From: Bacillota bacterium
GTDB lineage: Bacteria > Bacillota > Desulfitobacteriia > Desulfitobacteriales > JAJXUE01
Direction of reading: 5' to 3'
NCBI GenBank assembly: GCA_021786555.1
Contig: JAJYNB010000335.1
Span: forward strand, 1-8,762
Length of the DNA: 8,762 bases
This document shows positions 1 to 6,307 of this stretch, piece by piece. Position 1 is the first letter of the stretch; each line of letters opens with the position of its first letter. The notes beneath the pieces were generated by a model, which was given only the letters and a program-made list of their open reading frames with translations, had not been told where the DNA came from and made no database searches. A program made the position numbers and the translations under genes.

Positions 1-554
1 AAGCCTTTCTCACGTTATACGGCGTGAATCTCCTTGGCCTCAAGACAAGTGTGGCTGCCATGTCTTTTACCTTTATCTCCCTCTCATTTTTGCTTTTTGC
101 TTTGCCCGCCGGGATCATGGGCGCCAAGTTCGGTAAGAAGAAGACGATCATCGCCGGCGTGGCGGGGATCATTATTAGTTTCGCCGCCCTGGCCTTGCTC
201 CGGAACCTGCTGGCGGTACGGGCCGTGCTGGTCGTGACCGGGTTTTTCTGGGCGCTAATCAACATTAATTCCTACCCTTTTGTGGCCGATATGGCGCCCC
301 AGGGTCAGACCGGCGTTTACACAGGGTTGTACTATCTGGCCTCCTCGGTGGCGGCCATAGTTTCCCCGCCGTTATTAGGAGCGTTGATTGACATTGCGGG
401 TTACGCTTATATGTTTGCTTATGCCTCGGTCTGTTTTGTTTTAGCCCTTGTCTTTATCCTTAAGGTAAAGGAATTCAAACCCCATAACATTATAAATCCG
501 CAGGGCGCTTTGGCGCTCGATCTGCCTGATTCAGAGCAGACAGTGGGTAAATAA
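1..554 (+). CDS. Major facilitator superfamily transporter, C-terminal part (5' end outside window)
   Basis: The frame is open from base 3 to the TAA at 552-554, so the gene starts upstream; the GTG at 24 is an internal codon because in-frame sequence (AFLTLYG) precedes it. About 180 residues remain and form several hydrophobic membrane segments. A short basic loop, GAKFGKKK, has the GxxxG(R/K)(R/K) look of the MFS inter-helix motif, here in the second half of the protein. The stretch INSYPFVADMAP followed by GVYTGLYY and a PPLLGALID segment resembles SLC45-like bacterial MFS carriers (sugar/proton symport in that family), but substrate cannot be read from this fragment. The tail after the last helix is short and hydrophilic. 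The stop overlaps an ATG (TAATG) that is in frame with lonB, although the likelier lonB start lies 104 bases further on. Family call is firm; subfamily is tentative. Confidence 0.85.
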   Translation, partial: AFLTLYGVNLLGLKTSVAAMSFTFISLSFLLFALPAGIMGAKFGKKKTIIAGVAGIIISFAALALLRNLLAVRAVLVVTGFFWALININSYPFVADMAPQGQTGVYTGLYYLASSVAAIVSPPLLGALIDIAGYAYMFAYASVCFVLALVFILKVKEFKPHNIINPQGALALDLPDSEQTVGK

Positions 555-577
555 TGTTACCAGGACTTTCCGGCTGG

Positions 578-607
578 TGGATAAATGGGGGAAGCTTGGC
601 AATACTA
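578..607 (+). promoter_or_regulatory. Candidate forespore (sigma-F/sigma-G type) promoter of lonB
   Basis: Bases 598-607 (GGCAATACTA) fit all defined positions of the sigma-F -10 consensus GGNRANANTW. GGATA at 579-583 fits four of five positions of the -35 consensus GYWTA, with a 14-nt spacer where 15 is usual. Read as sigma-G, TGGATA (578-583) and AATACTA (601-607) are 17 nt apart. Transcription would start near 614, about 45 nt before the chosen lonB start. In Bacillus subtilis lonB is known to be transcribed in the forespore, which makes the match meaningful; it is still consensus matching by eye. Confidence 0.45.
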
Positions 608-645
608 GTAGGTGTTGGATTTGTATTGCTTAGCGCCATTTCCGG

Positions 646-652
646 AAAGGAG
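646..652 (+). promoter_or_regulatory. Ribosome binding site that fixes the lonB start
   Basis: AAAGGAG lies 6 nt before the ATG at 659. The farther upstream in-frame ATG at 554 has no comparable Shine-Dalgarno sequence, and homologous LonB proteins begin close to the residue encoded at 659-668. Confidence 0.8.
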
Positions 653-658
653 CGTACC

Positions 659-2359
659 ATGGGGGATATGAGTTTTTCGGCCGGTTTAGGAGGCTTGATA
701 GGTTTTATCCAAATATTTTTTGCCATTGTCATCGGCCTCTACTTCTGGAACCTCTTGAAAAGCCAGCAGGGAACTAAGGTTGCGGTGGAAAAGGAATCCC
801 GCAAAGAGTTGGAGAAGCTGCAAAAACTGCGCAACATATCTCTGACAGAACCCCTGGCGGAAAAAACCAGGCCGGCGAGTTTCAATGAGATTATCGGCCA
901 AAATGAGGGAATCAAAGCTTTACGTGCCGCCTTGTGCGGGTCAAATCCCCAGCACGTGATTATTTACGGGCAGCCCGGAGTGGGCAAGACCGCCGCGGCG
1001 CGCCTGGTGATGGAGGAGGCTAAGCGCAATCCCATGTCCCCTTTTAAAGAGGACGCTAAATTTATTGAAATTGACGGGGCCACAGCCCGCTTTGACGAAA
1101 GGGGTATCGCCGACCCGCTGATTGGTTCGGTACACGACCCGATCTATCAGGGAGCGGGCCCTTTAGGCATGGCCGGAATTCCCCAGCCAAAGCCCGGGGC
1201 TGTAACAAAAGCCCACGGGGGCATTCTCTTCATTGACGAGATTGGGGAACTGCACCCGATTCAAATCAACAAGCTGTTAAAGGTACTGGAAGACCGCAAG
1301 GTAATTCTGGAGAGCGCATATTACAGTTCTGAAGACCACAACATCCCTTCCCACATCCATGATATTTTCCAGAACGGCTTGCCGGCGGACTTCCGCCTGG
1401 TGGGGGCTACGACCCGCATGCCGGAGGAAATTCCGCCGGCGGTGCGTTCGCGCTGTCTGGAGGTATTCTTCCGCTCGCTCAATCCGGAGGAAGTGAGCGT
1501 CATCGCCTCCAACGCCGCCCGTAAGGTTAACCTCGAGATTGAGGAAAGAGCACTGGAAGTACTGAAACGTTATGCCACCAACGGACGGGAAGCGGTTAAT
1601 ATCATTCAGATTGCGGCTGGGATTGCTATGGGAGACGGGTACCAGGTAATCCGCACCTCGGATATCGAGTGGGTGGTAAACTCGGGTCAGTACAGTCCGC
1701 GCATGGAAAAGAAAGTCCCGCAGCTGCCTCAGGTCGGGCTGGTTAACGGTTTAGCTGTTTACGGCCCTAACATGGGGACTTTGATTGAATTGGAAACGGG
1801 CATAATCCCGGCCAAGAAGGGCAAAGGTCAGCTGCAAGTGACCGGCATTGTCGAAGAAGAGGAACAGGGCGGGCGTGACGGCAAGACCATCCGCCGCAAG
1901 TCCATGGTCAAAGGATCAGTGGAAAATGTGCTAACAGTGCTGCGCCGGCATCTGGGTGTGGAGCCGTCGGATTACGACATCCACCTCAATTTCCCGGGCG
2001 GGGTGCCCATTGACGGGCCGTCTGCAGGGGTCACCATTGCCACTGCTGTGTATTCGGCGATTAAGAACATCCCGGTGGATAACCGGGTGGCCATGACGGG
2101 AGAGGTCTCAATCCGCGGCCAGGTGAAGCCCATCGGCGGGGTTGTGGCCAAGGTGGAGGCCGCCAAAAGGGCCGGCTGCCGCAAAGTAATCATTCCCAAA
2201 GAAAACTGGCAGGAAATTTTCAATGAGATGACCGGGATTGAAATCATCCCTGTTGAAACCCTGCAGGAAGTGATAAAGCACGCCCTTGTACGGGAAGTCC
2301 CGGGCAAGCAGCAGGAACTTCTGCCGGGATTTGACCTCTTGAGCGCTTCCCATATGTAA
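659..2359 (+). CDS. lonB: LonB, membrane-anchored ATP-dependent Lon-type protease
   Basis: A 566-residue AAA+ serine protease, near the 552 of B. subtilis LonB, to which long stretches are recognisably alike. Residues about 9-33 form one hydrophobic helix that should anchor the protein in the membrane, and the large Lon N-terminal substrate domain is absent, as expected for LonB. Walker A is GQPGVGKT at 104-111, Walker B ends in the acidic pair D193-E194, and the protease domain carries the Ser-Lys dyad S455 (in DGPSAG) and K498 (in GGVVAK), 43 residues apart as in Lon. All key residues are intact. The start at 659 is chosen from AAAGGAG at 646-652; an in-frame ATG at 554 would add 35 residues. 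In B. subtilis the gene is forespore-expressed and sits directly before lonA, as here. A candidate sigma-F/G promoter precedes it and a strong hairpin terminator follows, so it is probably a separate transcript from lonA. Confidence 0.96.
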   Translation: MGDMSFSAGLGGLIGFIQIFFAIVIGLYFWNLLKSQQGTKVAVEKESRKELEKLQKLRNISLTEPLAEKTRPASFNEIIGQNEGIKALRAALCGSNPQHVIIYGQPGVGKTAAARLVMEEAKRNPMSPFKEDAKFIEIDGATARFDERGIADPLIGSVHDPIYQGAGPLGMAGIPQPKPGAVTKAHGGILFIDEIGELHPIQINKLLKVLEDRKVILESAYYSSEDHNIPSHIHDIFQNGLPADFRLVGATTRMPEEIPPAVRSRCLEVFFRSLNPEEVSVIASNAARKVNLEIEERALEVLKRYATNGREAVNIIQIAAGIAMGDGYQVIRTSDIEWVVNSGQYSPRMEKKVPQLPQVGLVNGLAVYGPNMGTLIELETGIIPAKKGKGQLQVTGIVEEEEQGGRDGKTIRRKSMVKGSVENVLTVLRRHLGVEPSDYDIHLNFPGGVPIDGPSAGVTIATAVYSAIKNIPVDNRVAMTGEVSIRGQVKPIGGVVAKVEAAKRAGCRKVIIPKENWQEIFNEMTGIEIIPVETLQEVIKHALVREVPGKQQELLPGFDLLSASHM

Positions 2360-2366
2360 GCAAGAA

Positions 2367-2396
2367 CCGGGGCAAATGGCCCCGGCCTTTCTTTTT
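2367..2396 (+). terminator. Rho-independent terminator after lonB
   Basis: A perfect 7-bp stem CCGGGGC (2367-2373) / GCCCCGG (2379-2385) with loop AAATG is followed by the T-rich run CCTTTCTTTTT. It starts 8 nt after the lonB stop. Confidence 0.85.
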
Positions 2397-2419
2397 GGCG
2401 AACATACGGGTCGGAATTC

Positions 2420-2512
2420 AGACCCCCATGCCGCTTCACGGCACCACAGGGACGGTTCTTCCGCTTCCCCTGTGCTTCCTGTGCAGACTCCCATGCCGCC
2501 TCACGGTACCAC
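2420..2512 (+). repeat. Direct repeat pair of 28 nt, each copy holding a small hairpin
   Basis: Bases 2420-2447 and 2485-2512 are 28-nt copies differing at three positions. Each contains a 5-bp stem: TGCCG/CGGCA in the first (2429-2433, 2439-2443) and TGCCG/CGGTA in the second (2494-2498, 2504-2508), where the one stem change is C to T and would keep G-U pairing in RNA. The two copies bracket the first GGGACGGTTC palindromic unit. No coding potential seen. Confidence 0.75.
2445..2474 (+). repeat. GGGACGGTTC palindromic unit 1 (CACAGGG arms)
   Basis: CACAGGG at 2445-2451 pairs perfectly with CCCTGTG at 2468-2474 and encloses the core GGGACGGTTCTT, which shares its first GGG with the arm. It also forms a long-range inverted pair with unit 2: 16 identical bases (2445-2460 versus 2543-2558 on the other strand), or 22 of 24 if extended. 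Confidence 0.8.
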
Positions 2513-2534
2513 TGATAAATAAAACAGACCTGAA

Positions 2535-2563
2535 GGAAGCACAAGAACCGTCCCTGTGCTTCC
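2535..2563 (-). repeat. GGGACGGTTC palindromic unit 2 (GGAAGCACA arms), inverted
   Basis: GGAAGCACA (2535-2543) and TGTGCTTCC (2555-2563) are perfect 9-bp inverted arms around AGAACCGTCCC, the complement of the core GGGACGGTTCT. The core lies in the opposite orientation to unit 1. Confidence 0.8.
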
Positions 2564-2592
2564 CTTTGCTTCGTAGCTCGTACCCCAATCAT

Positions 2593-2620
2593 TCTGACTC
2601 CTGACTTCTGAATTCTGAGT
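2593..2620 (+). repeat. Heptanucleotide tandem repeat, four copies
   Basis: TCTGACT, CCTGACT, TCTGAAT and TCTGAGT follow each other without gaps, matching YCTGANT. It lies in the gene-free stretch 2397-2704, whose remaining bases show no gene. Confidence 0.65.
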
Positions 2621-2655
2621 TCCGACCCTTAAGCACAGCCTAAGAGTTTCGGTAT

Positions 2656-2672
2656 ACCCCCCGGGGGTTTTT
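2656..2672 (+). terminator. GC palindrome with T run, weak terminator candidate
   Basis: ACCCCCCGGGGGTTTTT can form ACCCC/GGGGT with a 3-nt loop, followed by TTTT. The stem is only 5 bp and the lonB terminator already lies upstream, so it may instead serve to insulate the lonA promoter, or be chance. Confidence 0.35.
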
Positions 2673-2704
2673 GTCGAAGTGGGCTGGCGGGCAGCGGTAA
2701 ATTA

Positions 2705-2713
2705 TGCTAGAAT
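2705..2713 (+). promoter_or_regulatory. Extended -10 promoter of lonA
   Basis: TG at 2705-2706, one base, then TAGAAT at 2708-2713 (five of six to TATAAT) form an extended -10 element; no good -35 is present at 17 nt, which extended -10 promoters tolerate. The transcript would start near 2720, and its leader would carry a small hairpin AGTTT/AAACT at 2725-2738. No CtsR or CIRCE heat-shock operator was seen nearby. Confidence 0.5.
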
Positions 2714-2763
2714 ATATTTACATCAGTTTTTGCAAACTAAGGGATGGATTTGTTTCAACCCTT

Positions 2764-2770
2764 GGAGGTG
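2764..2770 (+). promoter_or_regulatory. Ribosome binding site that fixes the lonA start
   Basis: GGAGGTG at 2764-2770 lies 6 nt before the ATG at 2777. The ATG at 2744, 33 bases upstream in the same frame, has only GGG directly against it. Confidence 0.85.
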
Positions 2771-2776
2771 GAAAGT

Positions 2777-5188
2777 ATGCCTGAAGAGAGCAAACCCTTG
2801 GTACTAAGACAGCTGCCCCTTCTACCCCTCAGAGGGCTTTTAGTTTTTCCTTACATGGTGATCCACCTGGATGTGGGCCGGGACAAGTCAATCAAGGCGA
2901 TTGAAGAGGCAATGATTCAGGAGCGGTCCATCTTCTTGGCTACCCAGCGGGATGCCAGCGTCGAGGAACCCGGTGAGGCTGATATCTACAATATCGGCAC
3001 AGTGGCCGAGATTAAACAGCTGTTGAAGCTTCCCGGCGGTACTATCCGCGTTTTGGTGGAAGGCTTAACCAGGGCCAGAGTGGAAAATTTTCTGGGCTAC
3101 GAACCGTACATGAAGGTCTTAGTGCAGGAATATGAGGAAGAACAGAGGCGGACACCGGAGGTGGAAGCACTCACCCGCAGCCTCACTAACCAGTTTGAGC
3201 AGTATGTGAAGGTGAGCAAGAAGATTCCGCCGGAAACGGTCGGCACTGTTTTGGCGGTGGAAGATCCGGGACGTCTGGCCGATATCGTAGCCTCCCATTT
3301 GAACCTGAAGGTGGAGGATAAGCAGTTAATCCTGGAGGCAATCGGCCTGACCAAGCGGCTGGAGACGATTTGCGAGATCCTGGCCCGGGAAATGGAAATC
3401 CTGGAACTGGAGCGCAAAATCAGTATCCGGGTGCGCAAGCAGATGGAAAAGACCCAAAAAGAATATTACCTGCGGGAGCAGATGAAGGCCATCCAAAAGG
3501 AACTGGGGGAAAAGGATGAACGCCAGGCCGAGGCTGAGGAATTCCGGGAGAAAATCGCCAAGGCTAAATTCCCCAAGGATGTGGAAGAGAAAGCCCTGAA
3601 GGAAGTGGAGCGGCTGGAGAAAATGCCGCCCATGGTAGCAGAGGCCACGGTCGTACGCAACTACCTGGAATGGCTCCTGGCTTTGCCTTGGCACAAAACG
3701 ACCAAGGACAGGATTAATATCAAACTGGCTGAGGAAATCCTGGATGAAGACCATTACGGGCTGGAAAAAGTAAAGGAAAGAATCATCGAATACCTGGCCA
3801 TCCGCAAACTGGCCAATAAAATGAAGGGGCCGATAATCTGTTTTGTGGGCCCGCCGGGGGTTGGCAAAACTTCACTGGCCAAGTCTATTTCCCGGGCGCT
3901 GGAGCGCAAATTTATCCGGGTTTCCCTGGGCGGTACCCGGGACGAAGCTGAGATACGCGGTCACCGCCGCACTTATGTGGGAGCTATGCCGGGGCGGATA
4001 ATCCAGGGTATGCGCCAGGCCGGTACCAAAAACCCGGTTTTTCTCCTGGATGAGATTGACAAGATGAGTTCGGATTTCCGGGGAGACCCGGCTTCCGCTC
4101 TGCTGGAAGTACTGGACCCGGAACAAAACAGCAACTTCAGCGACCATTTCATTGAGGCTACCTTCGATTTGTCCAGCGTGATGTTCATCACCACGGCCAA
4201 TACTCTGCACACGGTGCCCCGGCCGCTCTTGGACCGGATGGAGGTAATCCGCCTCGCAGGCTACACCGAAGAGGAAAAGGTCAAGATTGCGGAGAAATAC
4301 CTCCTGCCCAAACAAATCAAAAACCACGGCCTGAAGGCCGAACAGTTAGAGGTGCCCGAAGCGACACTGCTCCGCCTGGTCAGGGAGTACACCCGGGAGT
4401 CGGGTGTGCGCAACCTGGAGCGCGAAATCGCCAATCTGTGCCGGAAGACCGCCACCAAGGTAGTTAAAGAGCATGTTAAGTCCCTGAAGATTGAGCCGGA
4501 TACCCTGCCTGATTTCTTGGGTGTGCCCAGGTTCCGCTTCGGCATGGCCGCCAAGTCCCCGGAAGTGGGTTCTGCCACAGGCTTAGCCTGGACCGAGGTG
4601 GGCGGGGACGTGTTAAGCATTGAAGTTACGGTCTTTCCGGGTAACGGCAAGCTGACTCTTACGGGCCAGCTGGGAGATGTGATGAAGGAATCGGCCCAAG
4701 CCGGTTACAGCTATATCCGCTCTGTGGCCAAGAGCCTGGACATTCCGGAAGACTTTTATCAGAAGATGGATGTGCACATTCACGTGCCTGAGGGGGCTAT
4801 TCCCAAGGACGGGCCTTCAGCGGGAATAACCATGGCCACTGCTTTGGCTTCCGCCCTATCTTACCGGGCGGTGCGCAGCGACCTGGCCATGACCGGCGAG
4901 ATTACGCTGCGGGGCAAGGTCCTGCCTGTAGGCGGGATCAAGGAAAAAATCCTGGCCGCGAGAAGAGCCGGTGTCACTACCATCATCCTTTGTCACGAAA
5001 ACAGGAAGGACCTGGAGGAAGTCCCGCCTGACGTGCGGCAGGATCTGAAGTTTGTTTTCGTGGAGACCATGGATGAAGTTCTGGCTAACGCCTTGGTTCC
5101 GGCAGTCAAGGAGTATAAGGCGGAGTACAGCGAAGTTCCGGTGCACCTAGGGGGGTTACCAGGGATGCAGCCCACCGCCGACCTGTAG
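2777..5188 (+). CDS. lon: Lon (LonA), ATP-dependent cytoplasmic serine protease
   Basis: An 803-residue full-length Lon, of normal family length, which unfolds and degrades damaged and regulatory proteins as a cytoplasmic hexamer. The N-terminal substrate-binding domain opens with LPLLPLRGLLVFPYM (about 13-27) and runs to about residue 205; a charged helical, coiled-coil-like region follows to about 310. The AAA+ module has Walker A GPPGVGKT at 358-365 and Walker B ending D425-E426. The protease domain has the catalytic dyad S681 (in DGPSAG) and K724 (in GGIKEK), 43 apart as in E. coli. Nothing is missing. The start at 2777 is set by GGAGGTG. It follows lonB and precedes engB, the same order as in B. 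subtilis, but here repeat-filled spacers separate all three. An extended -10 promoter precedes it; no heat-shock operator was recognised, so stress control is unclear. Confidence 0.98.
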   Translation: MPEESKPLVLRQLPLLPLRGLLVFPYMVIHLDVGRDKSIKAIEEAMIQERSIFLATQRDASVEEPGEADIYNIGTVAEIKQLLKLPGGTIRVLVEGLTRARVENFLGYEPYMKVLVQEYEEEQRRTPEVEALTRSLTNQFEQYVKVSKKIPPETVGTVLAVEDPGRLADIVASHLNLKVEDKQLILEAIGLTKRLETICEILAREMEILELERKISIRVRKQMEKTQKEYYLREQMKAIQKELGEKDERQAEAEEFREKIAKAKFPKDVEEKALKEVERLEKMPPMVAEATVVRNYLEWLLALPWHKTTKDRINIKLAEEILDEDHYGLEKVKERIIEYLAIRKLANKMKGPIICFVGPPGVGKTSLAKSISRALERKFIRVSLGGTRDEAEIRGHRRTYVGAMPGRIIQGMRQAGTKNPVFLLDEIDKMSSDFRGDPASALLEVLDPEQNSNFSDHFIEATFDLSSVMFITTANTLHTVPRPLLDRMEVIRLAGYTEEEKVKIAEKYLLPKQIKNHGLKAEQLEVPEATLLRLVREYTRESGVRNLEREIANLCRKTATKVVKEHVKSLKIEPDTLPDFLGVPRFRFGMAAKSPEVGSATGLAWTEVGGDVLSIEVTVFPGNGKLTLTGQLGDVMKESAQAGYSYIRSVAKSLDIPEDFYQKMDVHIHVPEGAIPKDGPSAGITMATALASALSYRAVRSDLAMTGEITLRGKVLPVGGIKEKILAARRAGVTTIILCHENRKDLEEVPPDVRQDLKFVFVETMDEVLANALVPAVKEYKAEYSEVPVHLGGLPGMQPTADL

Positions 5189-5205
5189 TAGGAACCGGTG
5201 AACTT

Positions 5206-5252
5206 CCCCGCAAAATCCTGGGGTTTGCTGATAAGATGATGATTTTGCGGGG
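5206..5252 (+). repeat. 12-bp perfect inverted repeat after lonA
   Basis: CCCCGCAAAATC (5206-5217) and GATTTTGCGGGG (5241-5252) are exact complements around a 23-nt loop, starting 17 nt after the lon stop. No T run follows on either strand, so it is not a classical terminator; it could protect the 3' end of the lon mRNA or be a mobile intergenic repeat. The next bases (5257-5340) hold weaker stems: CAAAGC/GCTTTG (5257-5283) and CGTAC/GTACG (5309-5323). Confidence 0.7.
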
Positions 5253-5348
5253 GCCCCAAAGCAAGATTCTCAGTCTAGCTTTGTCGCCGAGCCGGCCGAC
5301 ATCCTCACCGTACGTCCAGTACGCCTCCGGTCCCTGTCTGGGGTCTTT

Positions 5349-5574
5349 TGAGTCACTTGGGGACGGTTCTTGATTGACTCACTTTTGGTGGGTGGGGGAC
5401 TGGTGTGTCAGGGGTGTCAGGGGGACAGGTCCCTTGACACTCCGAAATGAGTCACTTGGTGACGGTTCTTGATTGACTCACTTTGTGTCGGGGGGACGAT
5501 CCCTGGCACTAGTGCTCATGTGTCAATGGAACCGTCCCCCTGACACATGTCAATGGAACCGTCCCCCTGACACA
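5349..5574 (+). repeat. Cluster of six GGGACGGTTC-type palindromic units between lon and engB
   Basis: Two 37-nt direct copies with one mismatch (5349-5385, 5448-5484) carry TGAGTCA/TGACTCA arms around GGGGACGGTTCTT, or GGTGACGGTTCTT in the second. Each is followed by a GTGTCA-type unit: 5414-5440, with arms GTGTCA/TGACAC and inner GGGAC/GTCCC, and a decayed copy at 5485-5509. Then two identical 27-nt tandem copies (5521-5547, 5548-5574) carry the inverted core GGAACCGTCCCCC between TGTCA and TGACA arms. The order reads as a duplicated pair of units (A-B-A'-B') plus two inverted units. No reading frame of note lies in 5189-5630, and no transposase is present. Confidence 0.85.
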
Positions 5575-5630
5575 CTGTTGGTGCCGCTGAGCGGCAGAGA
5601 GTCTACCGTGAAAAGGTTGGTAAGTGTCTC

Positions 5631-6242
5631 ATGAAAATTAGTTCCAGTGAATTTATTATCAGCGCGGTTGGGCCTAAACAGTACCCGGAAACCGGCCTGC
5701 CGGAGGTAGCTCTGGTTGGCCGCTCCAATGTGGGGAAGTCCTCGTTGATTAATTGCTTTTTGAACAGGCGGAATTTTGCCCGAACCAGTTCCAAACCTGG
5801 CAAGACGGGAACCTTGAATTATTACCTGATCAATAACGCCTGGTATTTCGTTGATTTGCCAGGCTATGGTTTTGCCCAGGTGTCCAGGGAAACCAAGGCC
5901 CAATGGGCAAAAATGATAGAGGCCTACCTGCAAAACCGCAGGGAACTGCGGGCGGTGATTCAATTGGTGGATATGCGCCATCCTCCTACGGAAGACGACA
6001 GGACTATGTACACCTGGCTGATGAGCAAGGGGATTCCTGCACTGATTGTAGCTACCAAGGCTGACAAGATTTCACGGGGTCAGATGGTCAAGCAGCTGCA
6101 GCAGATCAAACAGGGCCTGGACTTGCCAGGCAGCGATGTGATCCTGCCCTTTTCTGCCGAAACGGCCCTGGGGCGGGAAGAACTGCACAACCTGGTCTCT
6201 GAAATTACCGGGACGGAAGTGCCGGGCCAGCCGACTGTATGA
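5631..6242 (+). CDS. engB: EngB/YsxC/YihA, ribosome-biogenesis GTP-binding protein
   Basis: A 203-residue TRAFAC-class GTPase, usual length, that in B. subtilis (YsxC) acts in assembly of the large ribosomal subunit and is generally essential. The GTPase motifs are all present in order: G1 GRSNVGKS at 30-37, G2 region TSSKPGKT at 52-59, G3 DLPG at 75-78, G4 TKAD at 142-145, and G5 SAE at 175-177. The start MKISSSEFIISAV aligns with known family N-termini, so ATG 5631 is favoured. The Shine-Dalgarno is poor: AAAAGG at 5611-5616 is about 14 nt away and nothing better lies closer. Position directly after lonA matches B. subtilis, where the two are neighbours, but here 442 bases of repeats intervene. 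No convincing promoter was seen in that spacer, so engB may rely on read-through from lon or on a promoter within the repeats. Confidence 0.97.
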   Translation: MKISSSEFIISAVGPKQYPETGLPEVALVGRSNVGKSSLINCFLNRRNFARTSSKPGKTGTLNYYLINNAWYFVDLPGYGFAQVSRETKAQWAKMIEAYLQNRRELRAVIQLVDMRHPPTEDDRTMYTWLMSKGIPALIVATKADKISRGQMVKQLQQIKQGLDLPGSDVILPFSAETALGREELHNLVSEITGTEVPGQPTV

Positions 6243-6307
6243 CAAGGCAACAGCAGCATATATTAAACAGAGAGACTGCCAACTGCCGGGGATTGTAGGG
6301 GGAAGTA

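Noticed and set aside
1972..2592. Long minus-strand reading frame overlapping the end of lonB
   Set aside because: It lies opposite a strongly conserved protease domain, shows no recognisable domain, and runs through terminator and repeat sequence; treated as a shadow of lonB.
2397..2604. Plus-strand short reading frame in the lonB-lonA spacer
   Set aside because: It is made of repeat sequence, has no ribosome binding site, and its codons follow palindromes rather than a protein pattern.
2640..2776. CIRCE or CtsR operator for heat-shock control of lonA
   Set aside because: No TTAGCACTC/GAGTGCTAA pair and no GGTCAAA-type tandem was found; the only symmetry is a short TAAAT/ATTTA pair around the -10, too weak to call.
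2744..2776. Upstream ATG for lonA at 2744
   Set aside because: It has no properly spaced ribosome binding site, while GGAGGTG precedes the ATG at 2777 at normal distance and Lon proteins start close to that residue.
5349..5574. Possible CRISPR array
   Set aside because: Repeats are of different types, in both orientations, with irregular spacing and no unique spacers of uniform length; no cas genes nearby.
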